Below, in pieces: positions 11,688-20,062 of a DNA stretch of 64,000 nt (position 1 is the first letter of the stretch; each line of letters opens with the position of its first letter). Below the pieces are notes generated by a model. That model saw only the letters and a list, made by a program, of their open reading frames with translations. It searched no databases and had not been told where the DNA came from. The stretch lies in the NCBI GenBank assembly GCA_903887375.1, contig CAISPN010000047.1:1-64000 (forward strand). The letters run 5' to 3'. Made by a program: the position numbers and the translations under genes. The DNA comes from an uncultured cyanobacterium (GTDB lineage Bacteria > Cyanobacteriota > Cyanobacteriia > Cyanobacteriales > Microcystaceae).

Positions 11688-12493
11688 TGCTCTGCCAAAA
11701 AAAGAACACCCAGGGCAATCATTGATATACCGACTAATCGCCCTTTTGCCAATTTCTCATTGAGAATAAATTTAGCTCCTAGCATACTGATTATATAGGT
11801 CAAAGCTGAAGCCGGTCGTATTAAAGAAATATCAGCCCAGCTCAAAGCCGCAATCATAGCGGCAAAAGCGGTAGCCTGACTGACAACTCCACCTAGAATA
11901 TTGCGATTGCCAATGACCCTGGTAATTGTCTTCCAAATTCGACCATCTGAATTATTAGTAACCTGTTTCATTCCTTTGGCCATGAGGATATCGCCAGTAG
12001 CATCAGCAAAGGAAATAATAAATACTGCCAACCATGTCTTAGAGATTACCAGCCCTAGAGGTAGAAAAAAAGCCGGAACCATTCTGCTATTGACAGAAAA
12101 ATCCATTGTGGTCTTAGCTTTAGTAATACTCACCAGCATTACTCCACAAGTGATGGCAAATATACCTAACCAACGAGTCAGGGGAACTTGCTCTCCCAAA
12201 ATCAACACGGCAAAGACGGCATTGAGCACATAGCTAAGAGCATGGATTGGCAAAACAAAGCTCAAATCTAGCCGGGAGATAGCACCCAAATAGAGAATCA
12301 AAGAGGTTACAAGAAAAATTACCGCTAGCCAGATCCAAAAGTTACTAAAAAGAAAGATGAACAAAGAGATCACAGTAGCAAGATCCAGATGCATAAAATT
12401 AACTGCGCTCAAGGATTTCATGCCACGACTAAGCCAAATATCACCCAAAACCTGGGTGATCATCAAAAGAGATAGTAGAACAAAATTTTTCAA
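11684..12493 (-). CDS. EamA/DMT-family membrane transporter in hopanoid operon
   Basis: The 269-residue protein has about nine to ten hydrophobic helices arranged as two EamA repeats (about 1-115 and 150-269). The first ends with LPIHALSYVLNAVFAVLILGEQVP and the second with IRPASALTYIISMLGAKFILNE, the duplicated signature of drug/metabolite transporters. It overlaps hpnK and hpnI by 4 bp on either side. By position I infer it moves a hopanoid or a precursor such as an activated sugar across the membrane. Substrate and direction are unknown. DMT proteins are too varied for a name. Confidence 0.75.
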   Translation of the reverse strand: MKNFVLLSLLMITQVLGDIWLSRGMKSLSAVNFMHLDLATVISLFIFLFSNFWIWLAVIFLVTSLILYLGAISRLDLSFVLPIHALSYVLNAVFAVLILGEQVPLTRWLGIFAITCGVMLVSITKAKTTMDFSVNSRMVPAFFLPLGLVISKTWLAVFIISFADATGDILMAKGMKQVTNNSDGRIWKTITRVIGNRNILGGVVSQATAFAAMIAALSWADISLIRPASALTYIISMLGAKFILNEKLAKGRLVGISMIALGVLFLAEQ

Positions 12494-13320
12494 ACCTGAT
12501 TTATAACCTCATTAAAGCCAACTAATTGAAAACCTGCTTTGACAATTGCCTCTTTTACCTTTTCACTAACAAGAGCCTCTAGCTCAAAGCTGCCTCTACC
12601 TAGCAAATCTGGATGTAGATAAAGCTCAACTAAATTTCCCTGCATCAGGGGTAATAGGGAAAGTAAATATTGTTCAGTGATTTTGCCAGTTTGCAGTAAA
12701 CCATAGACGCGATCTAGATAAGGTATACCCAGAGCTTGTAAATGTTTTTGCTGAGAGTGCCGTAGCATAGAAAAGATTTTTCCTCCGATAGTCTTTTGGA
12801 GTCTGCCACTTGGTTCAACTTGCAAGTTGATATCTATTTCTTCGTAGGGAAGACGAATAGTGGGTATCGAAAATTCCTGGGTTAATTTCAAAATAATACC
12901 CATCACTGTTGGATTGATATGGTGATGATAATGGCTATCTAGATGGGTCATGATTAATCCGCTCTGAGCAAAGGCTTCTAGTTGCGCTCTGATTTCCGCT
13001 TCTAGTTCTGCTTTAACCTTGGGATTAAATTGGTAATTTAAACTAGCCCAAGTAGTCCAGCTGGAAAAATTCTGCCCCTTGTCCACCAGGTGGGGAATTT
13101 CACTATGTTGAAGATAGGATTTGCCACCACCTAGGACCAAATGCAATCCCACATTTAAAGAAGGGTTGGCCTTAGCTAGCTTGATAGCTTCACCAGCCGC
13201 CTCAGCAGTAATCATCAAGCTAGTACTAGTCAAACAACCCTTTTGATGAGCCTGGATGATTGCCTCATTGACACTTTGAGAAATGCCAAAATCATCCGCA
13301 TTGATTACTAGATAGCGCAT
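12490..13320 (-). CDS. hpnK: Hopanoid-associated deacetylase HpnK (ChbG/YdjC family)
   Basis: The 276-residue protein has the YdjC/ChbG metal site: NADDFG with Asp10-Asp11, the histidine in NVGLHL (His60) and the THLDSHYHHH cluster (His126, Asp128, His130). HpnK removes the acetyl group from the N-acetylglucosaminyl-bacteriohopanetetrol made by HpnI, giving the glucosamine derivative. Its place in an operon with hpnH, hpnI and hpnJ favours HpnK over a chitooligosaccharide deacetylase. It follows the ferritin-like gene by 4 bp and overlaps the EamA gene by 4 bp. Length is typical. Confidence 0.88.
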   Translation of the reverse strand: MRYLVINADDFGISQSVNEAIIQAHQKGCLTSTSLMITAEAAGEAIKLAKANPSLNVGLHLVLGGGKSYLQHSEIPHLVDKGQNFSSWTTWASLNYQFNPKVKAELEAEIRAQLEAFAQSGLIMTHLDSHYHHHINPTVMGIILKLTQEFSIPTIRLPYEEIDINLQVEPSGRLQKTIGGKIFSMLRHSQQKHLQALGIPYLDRVYGLLQTGKITEQYLLSLLPLMQGNLVELYLHPDLLGRGSFELEALVSEKVKEAIVKAGFQLVGFNEVINQV

Positions 13321-13324
13321 AGGG

Positions 13325-14176
13325 CTAATTGGTCTGGACCGAGAGGCTATTTTTTTTCGGTAGCAATTTAACTACAGAAAGAGCAACACTAGAAAGCCTA
13401 GGGAGTAATCTTGGCTGGAGAAGTTCTGGATCGAATTGCTGCATTCTTTTTTGATTTTCTTGAATGCAAAGTGAAAAAAACATTTCTGCAGTTAGATCGT
13501 CCATAAAAGTGCGAGCTCCAGTTGCCGCAAAAGCTTGCTCTTCACGCTCTCCAGCTCCAGCAAAGGTCTTAACCAATCCTGTTAGCGCGCTTCCATAGTG
13601 ATATAGGGCATGGGCTGAGCGCAAGGGAGACCAACCTCTACCTCGCTCTATCTGCAAATAGCTGATCCAATTGACAAAGAAAACAATATGGCGAGCTTCT
13701 TCGTTCATAATAGGATCGAAAATATCGAAAAATGCCTGAGGTAGATACTTAGCCAAGCGAGCTATCTCAAATAGACCAAAGGCAAAGAAAGAATCTAAAC
13801 ATTCTTCAAAACCGAAATCTGTAAAGGCTCTTTCTATATCAAGGGGTAGCTCTATATTTTCAGGCTGTGATATAGGTATTTCATAGCGGTTAATCAAAAA
13901 TTGAATCAAGCGTCCATGACGAGTTTCTTCTTGACCTTGAAGGGTGATTGCCTCTCTAATTAAAGGATCTTCAATCGTCTTGGCAAAAGCGCTGACCATG
14001 ATCCCGGCTTTTTTTTCAGTATAGAGTGCTTCTTTCCAGAAAGGAATAGCTCTTAATCTCTCTAAGGAAACGGGATCTAGATCTGGCCAAGGTAGGGTTT
14101 CTGGATTATATTCTTGGTAGCTATCGAGAAAACTACGACAAAATAGTTCTTTATGAGCTTGGGTTCCTAGTTTCAT
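13325..14176 (-). CDS. Diiron ferritin-like protein in hopanoid operon
   Basis: The 283-residue helical protein contains two EExRH motifs, EETRH (Glu83/84, His87) and EEARH (Glu159/160, His163). With upstream Glu54 and middle Glu137 these form a complete six-ligand set for a carboxylate-bridged diiron centre. The spacing resembles ferritin-like oxidases/oxygenases rather than storage ferritins: it is longer, has no cage-forming signature, and carries a basic C-terminal end. It sits between hpnJ (24 bp) and hpnK (4 bp). By position it may hydroxylate or desaturate a hopanoid, or supply iron/oxygen protection to the radical SAM enzymes. Function is inference only. Confidence 0.75.
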   Translation of the reverse strand: MKLGTQAHKELFCRSFLDSYQEYNPETLPWPDLDPVSLERLRAIPFWKEALYTEKKAGIMVSAFAKTIEDPLIREAITLQGQEETRHGRLIQFLINRYEIPISQPENIELPLDIERAFTDFGFEECLDSFFAFGLFEIARLAKYLPQAFFDIFDPIMNEEARHIVFFVNWISYLQIERGRGWSPLRSAHALYHYGSALTGLVKTFAGAGEREEQAFAATGARTFMDDLTAEMFFSLCIQENQKRMQQFDPELLQPRLLPRLSSVALSVVKLLPKKNSLSVQTN

Positions 14177-14200
14177 AATATTTATTTATCCTTATCAAAA

Positions 14201-15631
14201 TCAAACAAGAGATTGATTACGGCGATCTTTGAGATAGGCAAAAAATTCACGACCTTCTCTCAGACGACGTACTAACATTTGTGGATCTGCCAACATCTCC
14301 TGGACAATCGGAATGATGGCTTGAGGACGGAAATAGAAACGGCGATAAAGGCGCTCTACTGCATCGTCAATTTGCTTAGAGCGCAGATGAGGATATTCTA
14401 GGGTAGATAGCTGAATACCAGATTCAGAAACCATAGCTCCACTAGTAAACCAGTTGTTTTCTTGGGCTTGGCGGTAAAGCTCGGTTCCAGGGTAAGGAGC
14501 GGCAATCGAAACCTGGATAGTATGTGGATTGACTTCACAGGCAAAGCGAATGGTATCTTCAATGGTCTCTTGCGTTTCATTGGGTAAACCAATGATAAAA
14601 GTACCATGTACAGTGATTCCCAACTTACGACAATCAGCCATAAACTTGCGTGCTACTTCTAGCTTGATGCCCTTTCTGATACCATCTAAGACTTCTTGGT
14701 TGCCCGATTCAAAACCAACTAGAAGCAATCTCAATCCATTATTTTTAAGGGTTTTTAAAGTCTCATAGTCCAGATTAGCTCTAGCATTACAACTCCAGGT
14801 GAGCTTTAGCTTTTTGAGATGTTCGCTAATGGCAATTGCTCTGGCTTTATCGATGGTGAAGGTATCATCATCAAACATATATTCGCGCACGCTATTGCCA
14901 AAAAGGGCTTTAGCCTGCTCCATTTCTTGTCCAACTGCCTCTGGGCTTTTAGAGCGATATTGATGGCCACCAATGGTCTGAGGCCAGAGACAAAATGAAC
15001 ATTTGGCCGGGCAACCTCTGCCTGTATAGAAAGAAATATAGGGATGCAGTAGATAGCCAATGAAATATTTATTGATATCTAGATCCCTTTTATAAACTGG
15101 CAATACCGAAGGCATTGCATCCCAATCGTGAATCAGATCGCGCTCAAGGTTGTGTTGAATCTGACCATTTTCATCTCGATAGCTTAAACCCTTAATGGTT
15201 GAGTAAGGTTTTCCTTCTGCAAGCTCTAAACAGGTATAGTCAAACTCACTGCGGCAGACAAAATCTATAATTGGATTTTCTTGAAGGGTCTGCTCTGGTA
15301 ATACCGCTACATGAGCTCCAATAAAACCTATCTCCGTAGAGGGTTTCTGTTGCTTGATAGCTTGGGCACACCTGACATCATTGTCCAGTGAAGGAGTACT
15401 GGTATGCATGATCACCAGTTCGTAGTCTTTAGCTATTGCCAGAATATCTTCTACTGACTGTCCAGCAGGAGGAGCATCTACCAATTTACTACCTGGGACT
15501 AAGGCTGCAGGCTGAGCTAGCCAAGTAGGATACCAAAAAGAGGTGATTTCTCGTTTAGCTTGATATCTAGAGCCAGCACCCCCATCAAATCCATCAAATG
15601 AAGGTGGGCTTAAAAATAATGTTTTTTTCAT
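14201..15631 (-). CDS. hpnJ: Hopanoid radical SAM enzyme HpnJ (B12-binding type)
   Basis: The 476-residue protein begins with a Rossmann-like cobalamin-binding region (about 1-160), followed by the radical SAM motif CPAKCSFC (C207, C211, C214) in GRGCPAKCSFCLWPQTIGG and a long C-terminal helical part. This is the HpnJ architecture. HpnJ is needed to make bacteriohopanetetrol cyclitol ether, probably by ring contraction of the glucosamine left by HpnI and HpnK. hpnH lies 5 bp upstream in the same operon and all three cyclitol-ether genes are present. Length and motifs are normal. Confidence 0.9.
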   Translation of the reverse strand: MKKTLFLSPPSFDGFDGGAGSRYQAKREITSFWYPTWLAQPAALVPGSKLVDAPPAGQSVEDILAIAKDYELVIMHTSTPSLDNDVRCAQAIKQQKPSTEIGFIGAHVAVLPEQTLQENPIIDFVCRSEFDYTCLELAEGKPYSTIKGLSYRDENGQIQHNLERDLIHDWDAMPSVLPVYKRDLDINKYFIGYLLHPYISFYTGRGCPAKCSFCLWPQTIGGHQYRSKSPEAVGQEMEQAKALFGNSVREYMFDDDTFTIDKARAIAISEHLKKLKLTWSCNARANLDYETLKTLKNNGLRLLLVGFESGNQEVLDGIRKGIKLEVARKFMADCRKLGITVHGTFIIGLPNETQETIEDTIRFACEVNPHTIQVSIAAPYPGTELYRQAQENNWFTSGAMVSESGIQLSTLEYPHLRSKQIDDAVERLYRRFYFRPQAIIPIVQEMLADPQMLVRRLREGREFFAYLKDRRNQSLV

Positions 15632-15636
15632 AGCTA

Positions 15637-16650
15637 TTAACCCAATACACTCCCAATTGCCCGTCCCATATTCTCAAGCTTGAGAGCATCGAGAGCTGCA
15701 GTAGTCTCATAACCACAATGCATCATGCAATCAGCGCATTTGGGATTGCCACTTTTAGGACCATATTGCTTCCAGTCGGTTTTTTCCAGTAATTCTTGAT
15801 AACTACTGTAGTAGCCCTCATTGAGAAGATAACAAGGCTTTTGCCAACCCAATATGCTATAACTGGGCATACCCCAAGGTGTGCAATCGTAATCTTTTTC
15901 ACCCATCAGAAAATCTAGAAAGAGGGGATTATGATTGAAATTCCAATTTTTTTGTTTCTTTTTCCAGGGATTTAATAATTCTCTAAAGAGCGCCTTGGTC
16001 TGTTCTTTTTTAAGGAAATGCTCTTGATCTGGAGCCCACTCGTAGCTATAACCGGGCGAGATCATCATGCCATCAAGATTGAGGGTCTCTAGAAAATCAA
16101 AGAACTCTTGCATTCTTTGAGGATCTGCTCCAGCAAAGATCGTAGTATTAGTACTAACTCTAAAGCCTTTAGCTTTAGCGGCCTTGATTGCTTTAACGGC
16201 AACTTCAAAAACACCATCTCGATCTACTGATTGGTCGTGCTCTTGCTGGAAACCATCCAAGTGAACGCTAAATGTCAAATAGGGTGAAGGGGTGAAGCGA
16301 TCTAAGTTTTTTTCCAGCAAAATAGCATTTGTACAAAGATAAATATATTTCTTGCGCTGGATTAATCCTGCAACTATCTCGTCAATTTGGGGATGAAGCA
16401 GTGGCTCACCTCCAGGGATAGAGACAATAGGAGCGCCGCACTGCTCGACAGCGGCAAAGCAATCTTGAGGGCTGAGGTTCTGTTTGAGGATTTCAGCTGG
16501 ATGTTGGATCTTGCCACAGCCTTTGCAAGCTAAATTACAGCGAAAAAGTGGCTCTAGCATTAAAACCAGGGGAAACTTTTGGCGACCCCGAAGCTTTTGT
16601 GTAAATATATATTTACCTATATCCAAGGCTTGTTGTATTTGTACAGCCAT
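15637..16650 (-). CDS. hpnH: Adenosyl hopanoid synthase, radical SAM HpnH
   Basis: HpnH joins the 5'-deoxyadenosyl radical to diploptene to give adenosylhopane, the first step of side-chain formation. The 337-residue sequence has CNLACKGC (C38, C42, C45), [23 protein letters not shown] and the C-terminal [11 protein letters not shown] tail, all typical of HpnH. It is the first gene of a seven-gene minus-strand run. A good Shine-Dalgarno AGGAG (16656-16660) sits 5 nt before the ATG, so the 93-bp gap to sds probably carries the operon promoter. The squalene-hopene cyclase gene and hpnG are not in the window. Confidence 0.93.
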   Translation of the reverse strand: MAVQIQQALDIGKYIFTQKLRGRQKFPLVLMLEPLFRCNLACKGCGKIQHPAEILKQNLSPQDCFAAVEQCGAPIVSIPGGEPLLHPQIDEIVAGLIQRKKYIYLCTNAILLEKNLDRFTPSPYLTFSVHLDGFQQEHDQSVDRDGVFEVAVKAIKAAKAKGFRVSTNTTIFAGADPQRMQEFFDFLETLNLDGMMISPGYSYEWAPDQEHFLKKEQTKALFRELLNPWKKKQKNWNFNHNPLFLDFLMGEKDYDCTPWGMPSYSILGWQKPCYLLNEGYYSSYQELLEKTDWKQYGPKSGNPKCADCMMHCGYETTAALDALKLENMGRAIGSVLG

Positions 16651-16743
16651 CTCAACTCCTAAACACCTAAATTAATTTTTATTATTGTGGCTTGACATTT
16701 GCTTCTTATCTAGGATACACCTAATGTCGCTAAAAAAAGTAAG

Positions 16744-17715
16744 TTAGTATAACCTATCCAAAACATACTCAACTAGATCTAGTAGAGCTTGGGCTGAAGG
16801 AGAAGGAGCAAGGCAATCGAGATACTTAGTAGCTGAAATTGCATGCTGATTAGCCATCTCGCGTGATTTTGCTATGCCTTGACTGCTCATCACCATGCTG
16901 ATGGCATTTTCAAGATCTCCATCTTGACTAAATTCTCTCTCTATAAGGGTTTTTAAATAGGGTTTTTCCTGCATAGCTAAAAGGGCAGGAGCAGTGATAT
17001 TGCCACTGGCCAAATCAGAGCAGGCAGGTTTACCTAAAACATCACTAGCAGTGGTGAAATCTAAAATATCATCCACAATTTGAAAAGCCAGTCCCAAATG
17101 TTTGCCGTAATTGTAAAGAGAATCAACTACTTGACGAGGGGCATCACTCAATACTGCGGCAGCTTTTGTGCTATTGGCAATCAGAGAAGCTGTTTTGTAA
17201 TAACTCTTTTCTATATAGCCTTCTAGGCTCAAACTTGTATCAAAACGATTAATCCCTTGGAGTATTTCACCTTCGGCAAAATCGCGGATCACCTCAGAGA
17301 GTAACTTGACCACCTCTAGATTATCTAAATTTGCTAAATACCAAGATGATTGAGCAAAAAGAAAATCTCCAGCTAGAACAGCAATACGGTTATTAAACAG
17401 GCTATTTACTGTAGGGACATTGCGACGGAGATCTGCTTCATCGACTACATCATCATGCACCAATGAAGCTGTATGGATCATTTCAGTAATCTCAGCTAGT
17501 CTTCGATGACGCTGCGTGAGTTCCTGCTCCAAAAGCGTTGCTCTAGAGGCCAATAAGACTATGGCAGGTCGCACTCGCTTACCGCCGGCTGTGAAGAGGT
17601 GCTCAGCTGCGGCCCCTAAAATAGGATGACGAGCGCCGATTAACTGGGTTAAGTTCTCGGTTAGTAATTCGAGATCAAGTTCAACTGGAGCAAAAAGAGA
17701 TGAGGTGGAGATCAT
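16744..17715 (-). CDS. sds: Solanesyl diphosphate synthase
   Basis: A trans-polyprenyl diphosphate synthase of 323 residues with both aspartate-rich motifs: DDVVDEADLRRN (D88-D92) and DDILD (D215-D219). The close match to cyanobacterial/plastid long-chain synthases (GARHPILGAAAEHLF, GKRVRPA, HDDVVDEA) indicates it makes the C45 side chain of plastoquinone. The GGPP synthase for carotenoids and chlorophyll has a different N-terminus and should be elsewhere. The stop codon is 93 bp from the hpnH start. Upstream lie 100 bp of AT-rich sequence before the next gene on the same strand. Confidence 0.88.
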   Translation of the reverse strand: MISTSSLFAPVELDLELLTENLTQLIGARHPILGAAAEHLFTAGGKRVRPAIVLLASRATLLEQELTQRHRRLAEITEMIHTASLVHDDVVDEADLRRNVPTVNSLFNNRIAVLAGDFLFAQSSWYLANLDNLEVVKLLSEVIRDFAEGEILQGINRFDTSLSLEGYIEKSYYKTASLIANSTKAAAVLSDAPRQVVDSLYNYGKHLGLAFQIVDDILDFTTASDVLGKPACSDLASGNITAPALLAMQEKPYLKTLIEREFSQDGDLENAISMVMSSQGIAKSREMANQHAISATKYLDCLAPSPSAQALLDLVEYVLDRLY

Positions 17716-17817
17716 TAGCTAGCGCCTATTTTGGCAAGATAGTTACGAAAGTTTACATATCCTTATAAACATTCTAAGCTAATCTCAGAAAATTAAGTTA
17801 GATGAATTACTCTAAAC

Positions 17818-18225
17818 TTAGCAGTAACTTGATTGAATCAGGTACTGTTTGATGCTCCTATTGATATCCTGGGCTAGATTTGCTCTGCTAATTTCCCTCT
17901 GACAGTCTACAAAAACTACAGAATCTATCTCAGCTCGGCCAAAGACTTCAAACAATAAATGAGTAACAGGTAGCAATTTACAGATACCTTTACTTTGCTC
18001 AAAGGCAAAAATCACCCTCTTTTGTTGACCAGGGTTACTTTTAGATTCAAGGATGGTCATTAACCAATCTCCCGATTGATTAGTCGCAATGTAATATTGC
18101 TCCTGGGGCAAAGTTGAGGCATAGTTTTGCAAAACAGGCACAAATGCACCAGAGATGACCTGGGGTGGGACATCATAACTAGCTGCTTGATCTATGAGAA
18201 TTTGTAATTGTTCTTCCAACAACAT
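17818..18225 (-). CDS. Conserved cyanobacterial protein of unknown function
   Basis: A 135-residue soluble protein without signal peptide or membrane helices. It shows alternating strand and helix patterns (WLMTILESK, KRVIFAFE, ICKLLPVTHLLFEVFGRAEID) and ends with a cysteine. It looks like proteins I have seen annotated as hypothetical across cyanobacteria, but I do not recognise a named domain. It lies between the tmRNA terminator and sds on the same strand, so it may have its own promoter in the 60 bp after that terminator. I cannot assign a function. Confidence 0.6.
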   Translation of the reverse strand: MLLEEQLQILIDQAASYDVPPQVISGAFVPVLQNYASTLPQEQYYIATNQSGDWLMTILESKSNPGQQKRVIFAFEQSKGICKLLPVTHLLFEVFGRAEIDSVVFVDCQREISRANLAQDINRSIKQYLIQSSYC

Positions 18226-18284
18226 ATTTAAATCATCTAGAAGCTATTTTGTTTGTAAGGTAACACTTTTGCTATAACAATAAC

Positions 18285-18309
18285 AAAAGAGTGAGAATCA
18301 ATCCCACTC
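18285..18309 (-). terminator. Rho-independent terminator of ssrA
   Basis: On the minus strand an 8-bp stem (GAGTGGGA/TCTCACTC with one G-U pair, arms 18302-18309 and 18289-18296) with a 5-nt loop is followed by TTTT. It lies 15 bp beyond the tmRNA 3' end. Confidence 0.7.
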
Positions 18310-18324
18310 TCAAATTTTTATTAA

Positions 18325-18709
18325 TGGAGCCGAGCAGAGTTGAACTGCTGTCCAAATCGGGTATTAGCTGTCCGATCATTCACAGGTTTAGCTCATCTGA
18401 TCCTCAGAGCGGGAACCCTCAATTATCCCAGAGGATAGGATTCTTTACTAAATCTTAGCCTGGGGTCTAGCAAAGACGACCATCAGGAGCATCCGTTGGG
18501 GGTTGGTCTATAGTCTTTAACGGAGTCAAACCATAGACGCTCGGATCAGTTTTAGATCTTAGGCAGCAACAGGTGCAGCTTTACGAGCGAAAGGAACGAT
18601 GTTGTTCGCAGTTACGTTTTGTTTGAGCCCGGTATTCACAAGAGAAGACTCACTCTTGACCTGCATCACGGGGGAGTTTTCGCCAACCTGTCGAAACCGT
18701 TACGGCCCC
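18325..18709 (-). ncRNA. ssrA: tmRNA (transfer-messenger RNA)
   Basis: The 385-nt RNA starts GGGGCCGTAACGGTTTCGAC, the universal tmRNA 5' end, and finishes with the T arm GGACAGCAGTTCAACTCTGC and acceptor strand CGGCTCC plus discriminator A. The two ends pair over seven bases (one G-U). The tag frame at 18609-18559 reads ANNIVPFARKAAPVAA then TAA, a cyanobacterial-type tag with resume codon GCG. It rescues stalled ribosomes with SmpB and marks the nascent protein for proteolysis. It is the one-piece form. CCA is not encoded. Both a strong promoter and a terminator can be seen. Confidence 0.97.
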
Positions 18710-18722
18710 TCGATACACTTTT

Positions 18723-18751
18723 ATTATAGACAATTTTTCTAATTATTGCAA
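18723..18751 (-). promoter_or_regulatory. ssrA promoter (sigma-70 type)
   Basis: On the minus strand TTGCAA (18751-18746), a 17-bp spacer and a perfect TATAAT (18728-18723) end 13 bp before the mature tmRNA 5' end. The -35 box lies inside the last codons of the DUF2252 gene. The spacing is ideal and the promoter should be strong and constitutive. Confidence 0.8.
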
Positions 18752-19951
18752 CAATACATCTGAATCATAAAAATCCTGGTAGTCTTGTTTGACTTGGAGT
18801 GAGTAATTTTGGCTATAAGTGAGAATTTCGCCAGGCCAGTCTTTCTGGCAGGCAAATTCAATCAAACGATCTGGTATATCAGAGCCGGATCTATCTGCAG
18901 CGCGCAGTTGTGACCAAGCTGCCAGATTAGTCATCGTCTTGAGCAATTGTTCAAAATTATTTATTTCTTGTTTTAACTGTTTGAGATTGACTTTATCTTC
19001 TTTGGGTTGCAACTCTTTGAGTAAAAAAGATTGCTCGCCATCTTCTACCGTCAGTAATATAGCTGGTGAAGTACTCTGCATATTTTTTTGGATAGTGCTG
19101 GTGCGCTGCGCCTGAGTTTGCCAGTTAGGTTGGGTTACTTTGAGATATTTTGCTAAAGCTGAGCCAGTTTGAGCCTTGAGATCTAGCAAGTAGTTTTTAT
19201 CCGGTGAGCCTTTACCTTCAACCAAAATCACATAGCGCTCCAAACCAAGGCTACTATTTCCCCCAATACGCCCTGCTATATCTAATACTTTAAAAAAGTC
19301 AGAGTTTTTGCTTTTGCTGCCAAGATCATCAATCAATCGCTTGAGCTTTTCAAACTTGCTTTCTCCAAGGGCAAAATTGCGCTTAGGGTCTAGTTTAAGT
19401 CGCCGTTGCTTATTTACTAGTTCGGTTCTATTATCTAAAAAATCTTTTCTTTTGCGCAGCTGCAAGCTTACTAAAAGCTCTTTAACTAAACCTTGGGCCG
19501 TTTGGGTTTCTACGCTATAGACATGTCCATTGCAGAGAGCTTGTGTGAAACTATCTAGAGCTGATTTTGCTAAAATAAATGCCTCAGACTGGCTATAAGA
19601 AAGATTATCTGCTGCTAGAAAAACGCTAGTTAAAAATCGGGCAATTTCCCAGGTGCAAGGGGCTAATACTGCTTCATCAAAATCATTGAGATCAAAGTAA
19701 ACTAGGCGATTATCTCCTTTAAAGCTACCAAAATTTTCTAGATGAAGATCTCCGCAAATCCAAGCTAGTGGCGCATCATTTAAAGGGCCACACTCAGGCC
19801 AATCTTGGTAAAAAAGATGACAACTTCCCCGGAAAAAACTAAAGGGATTAGCACGCATTGCCTGATATTTTAGCTTAAGCAATCCTTCATCTCTGCCTTG
19901 ATTAAACTGTGTAATCTCTTCTACAATGTTTCGCTGTGATTGCTTAGCCAT
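18743..19951 (-). CDS. DUF2252 family protein (kinase-like fold)
   Basis: The family signature is clear: FFRGSCHLFYQDWP, WICGDLHLENFGSFKGD and YFDLNDFDEA. GDLHLENFG and DLNDFD resemble the catalytic and metal loops of small-molecule kinases such as aminoglycoside phosphotransferases, but no substrate is established. The frame stays open to an ATG at 20071, which would overlap the divergent response regulator start. The ATG at 19951 has an AGAGGA ribosome binding site (19959-19964) 7 nt upstream and fits homologues, so I start there (402 residues). The last codons overlap the -35 box of ssrA. Confidence 0.78.
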   Translation of the reverse strand: MAKQSQRNIVEEITQFNQGRDEGLLKLKYQAMRANPFSFFRGSCHLFYQDWPECGPLNDAPLAWICGDLHLENFGSFKGDNRLVYFDLNDFDEAVLAPCTWEIARFLTSVFLAADNLSYSQSEAFILAKSALDSFTQALCNGHVYSVETQTAQGLVKELLVSLQLRKRKDFLDNRTELVNKQRRLKLDPKRNFALGESKFEKLKRLIDDLGSKSKNSDFFKVLDIAGRIGGNSSLGLERYVILVEGKGSPDKNYLLDLKAQTGSALAKYLKVTQPNWQTQAQRTSTIQKNMQSTSPAILLTVEDGEQSFLLKELQPKEDKVNLKQLKQEINNFEQLLKTMTNLAAWSQLRAADRSGSDIPDRLIEFACQKDWPGEILTYSQNYSLQVKQDYQDFYDSDVLLQ

Positions 19952-20023
19952 ATCCAAGTCCTCTTGGTACATAAAAACGCATCGTCTAGATAGAGAATCT
20001 GGCACAATAGAGAGACTATTGAT

Positions 20024-20052
20024 CATAGTCTTTTTAACCATAGTCTTTTTAA
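20024..20052. repeat. Two-copy 15-bp tandem repeat upstream of the response regulator
   Basis: CATAGTCTTTTTAA occurs at 20024-20037 and 20039-20052, period 15 bp. It fills the gap between the divergent DUF2252 and response regulator genes, and its second copy abuts the AAGGA ribosome binding site of the regulator. Confidence 0.75.
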
Positions 20053-20062
20053 GGAAAAAAAA

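Noticed and set aside
18325-18709. Small protein genes on either strand of the tmRNA region
   Set aside because: All conserved bases are explained by tmRNA structure and its tag frame.
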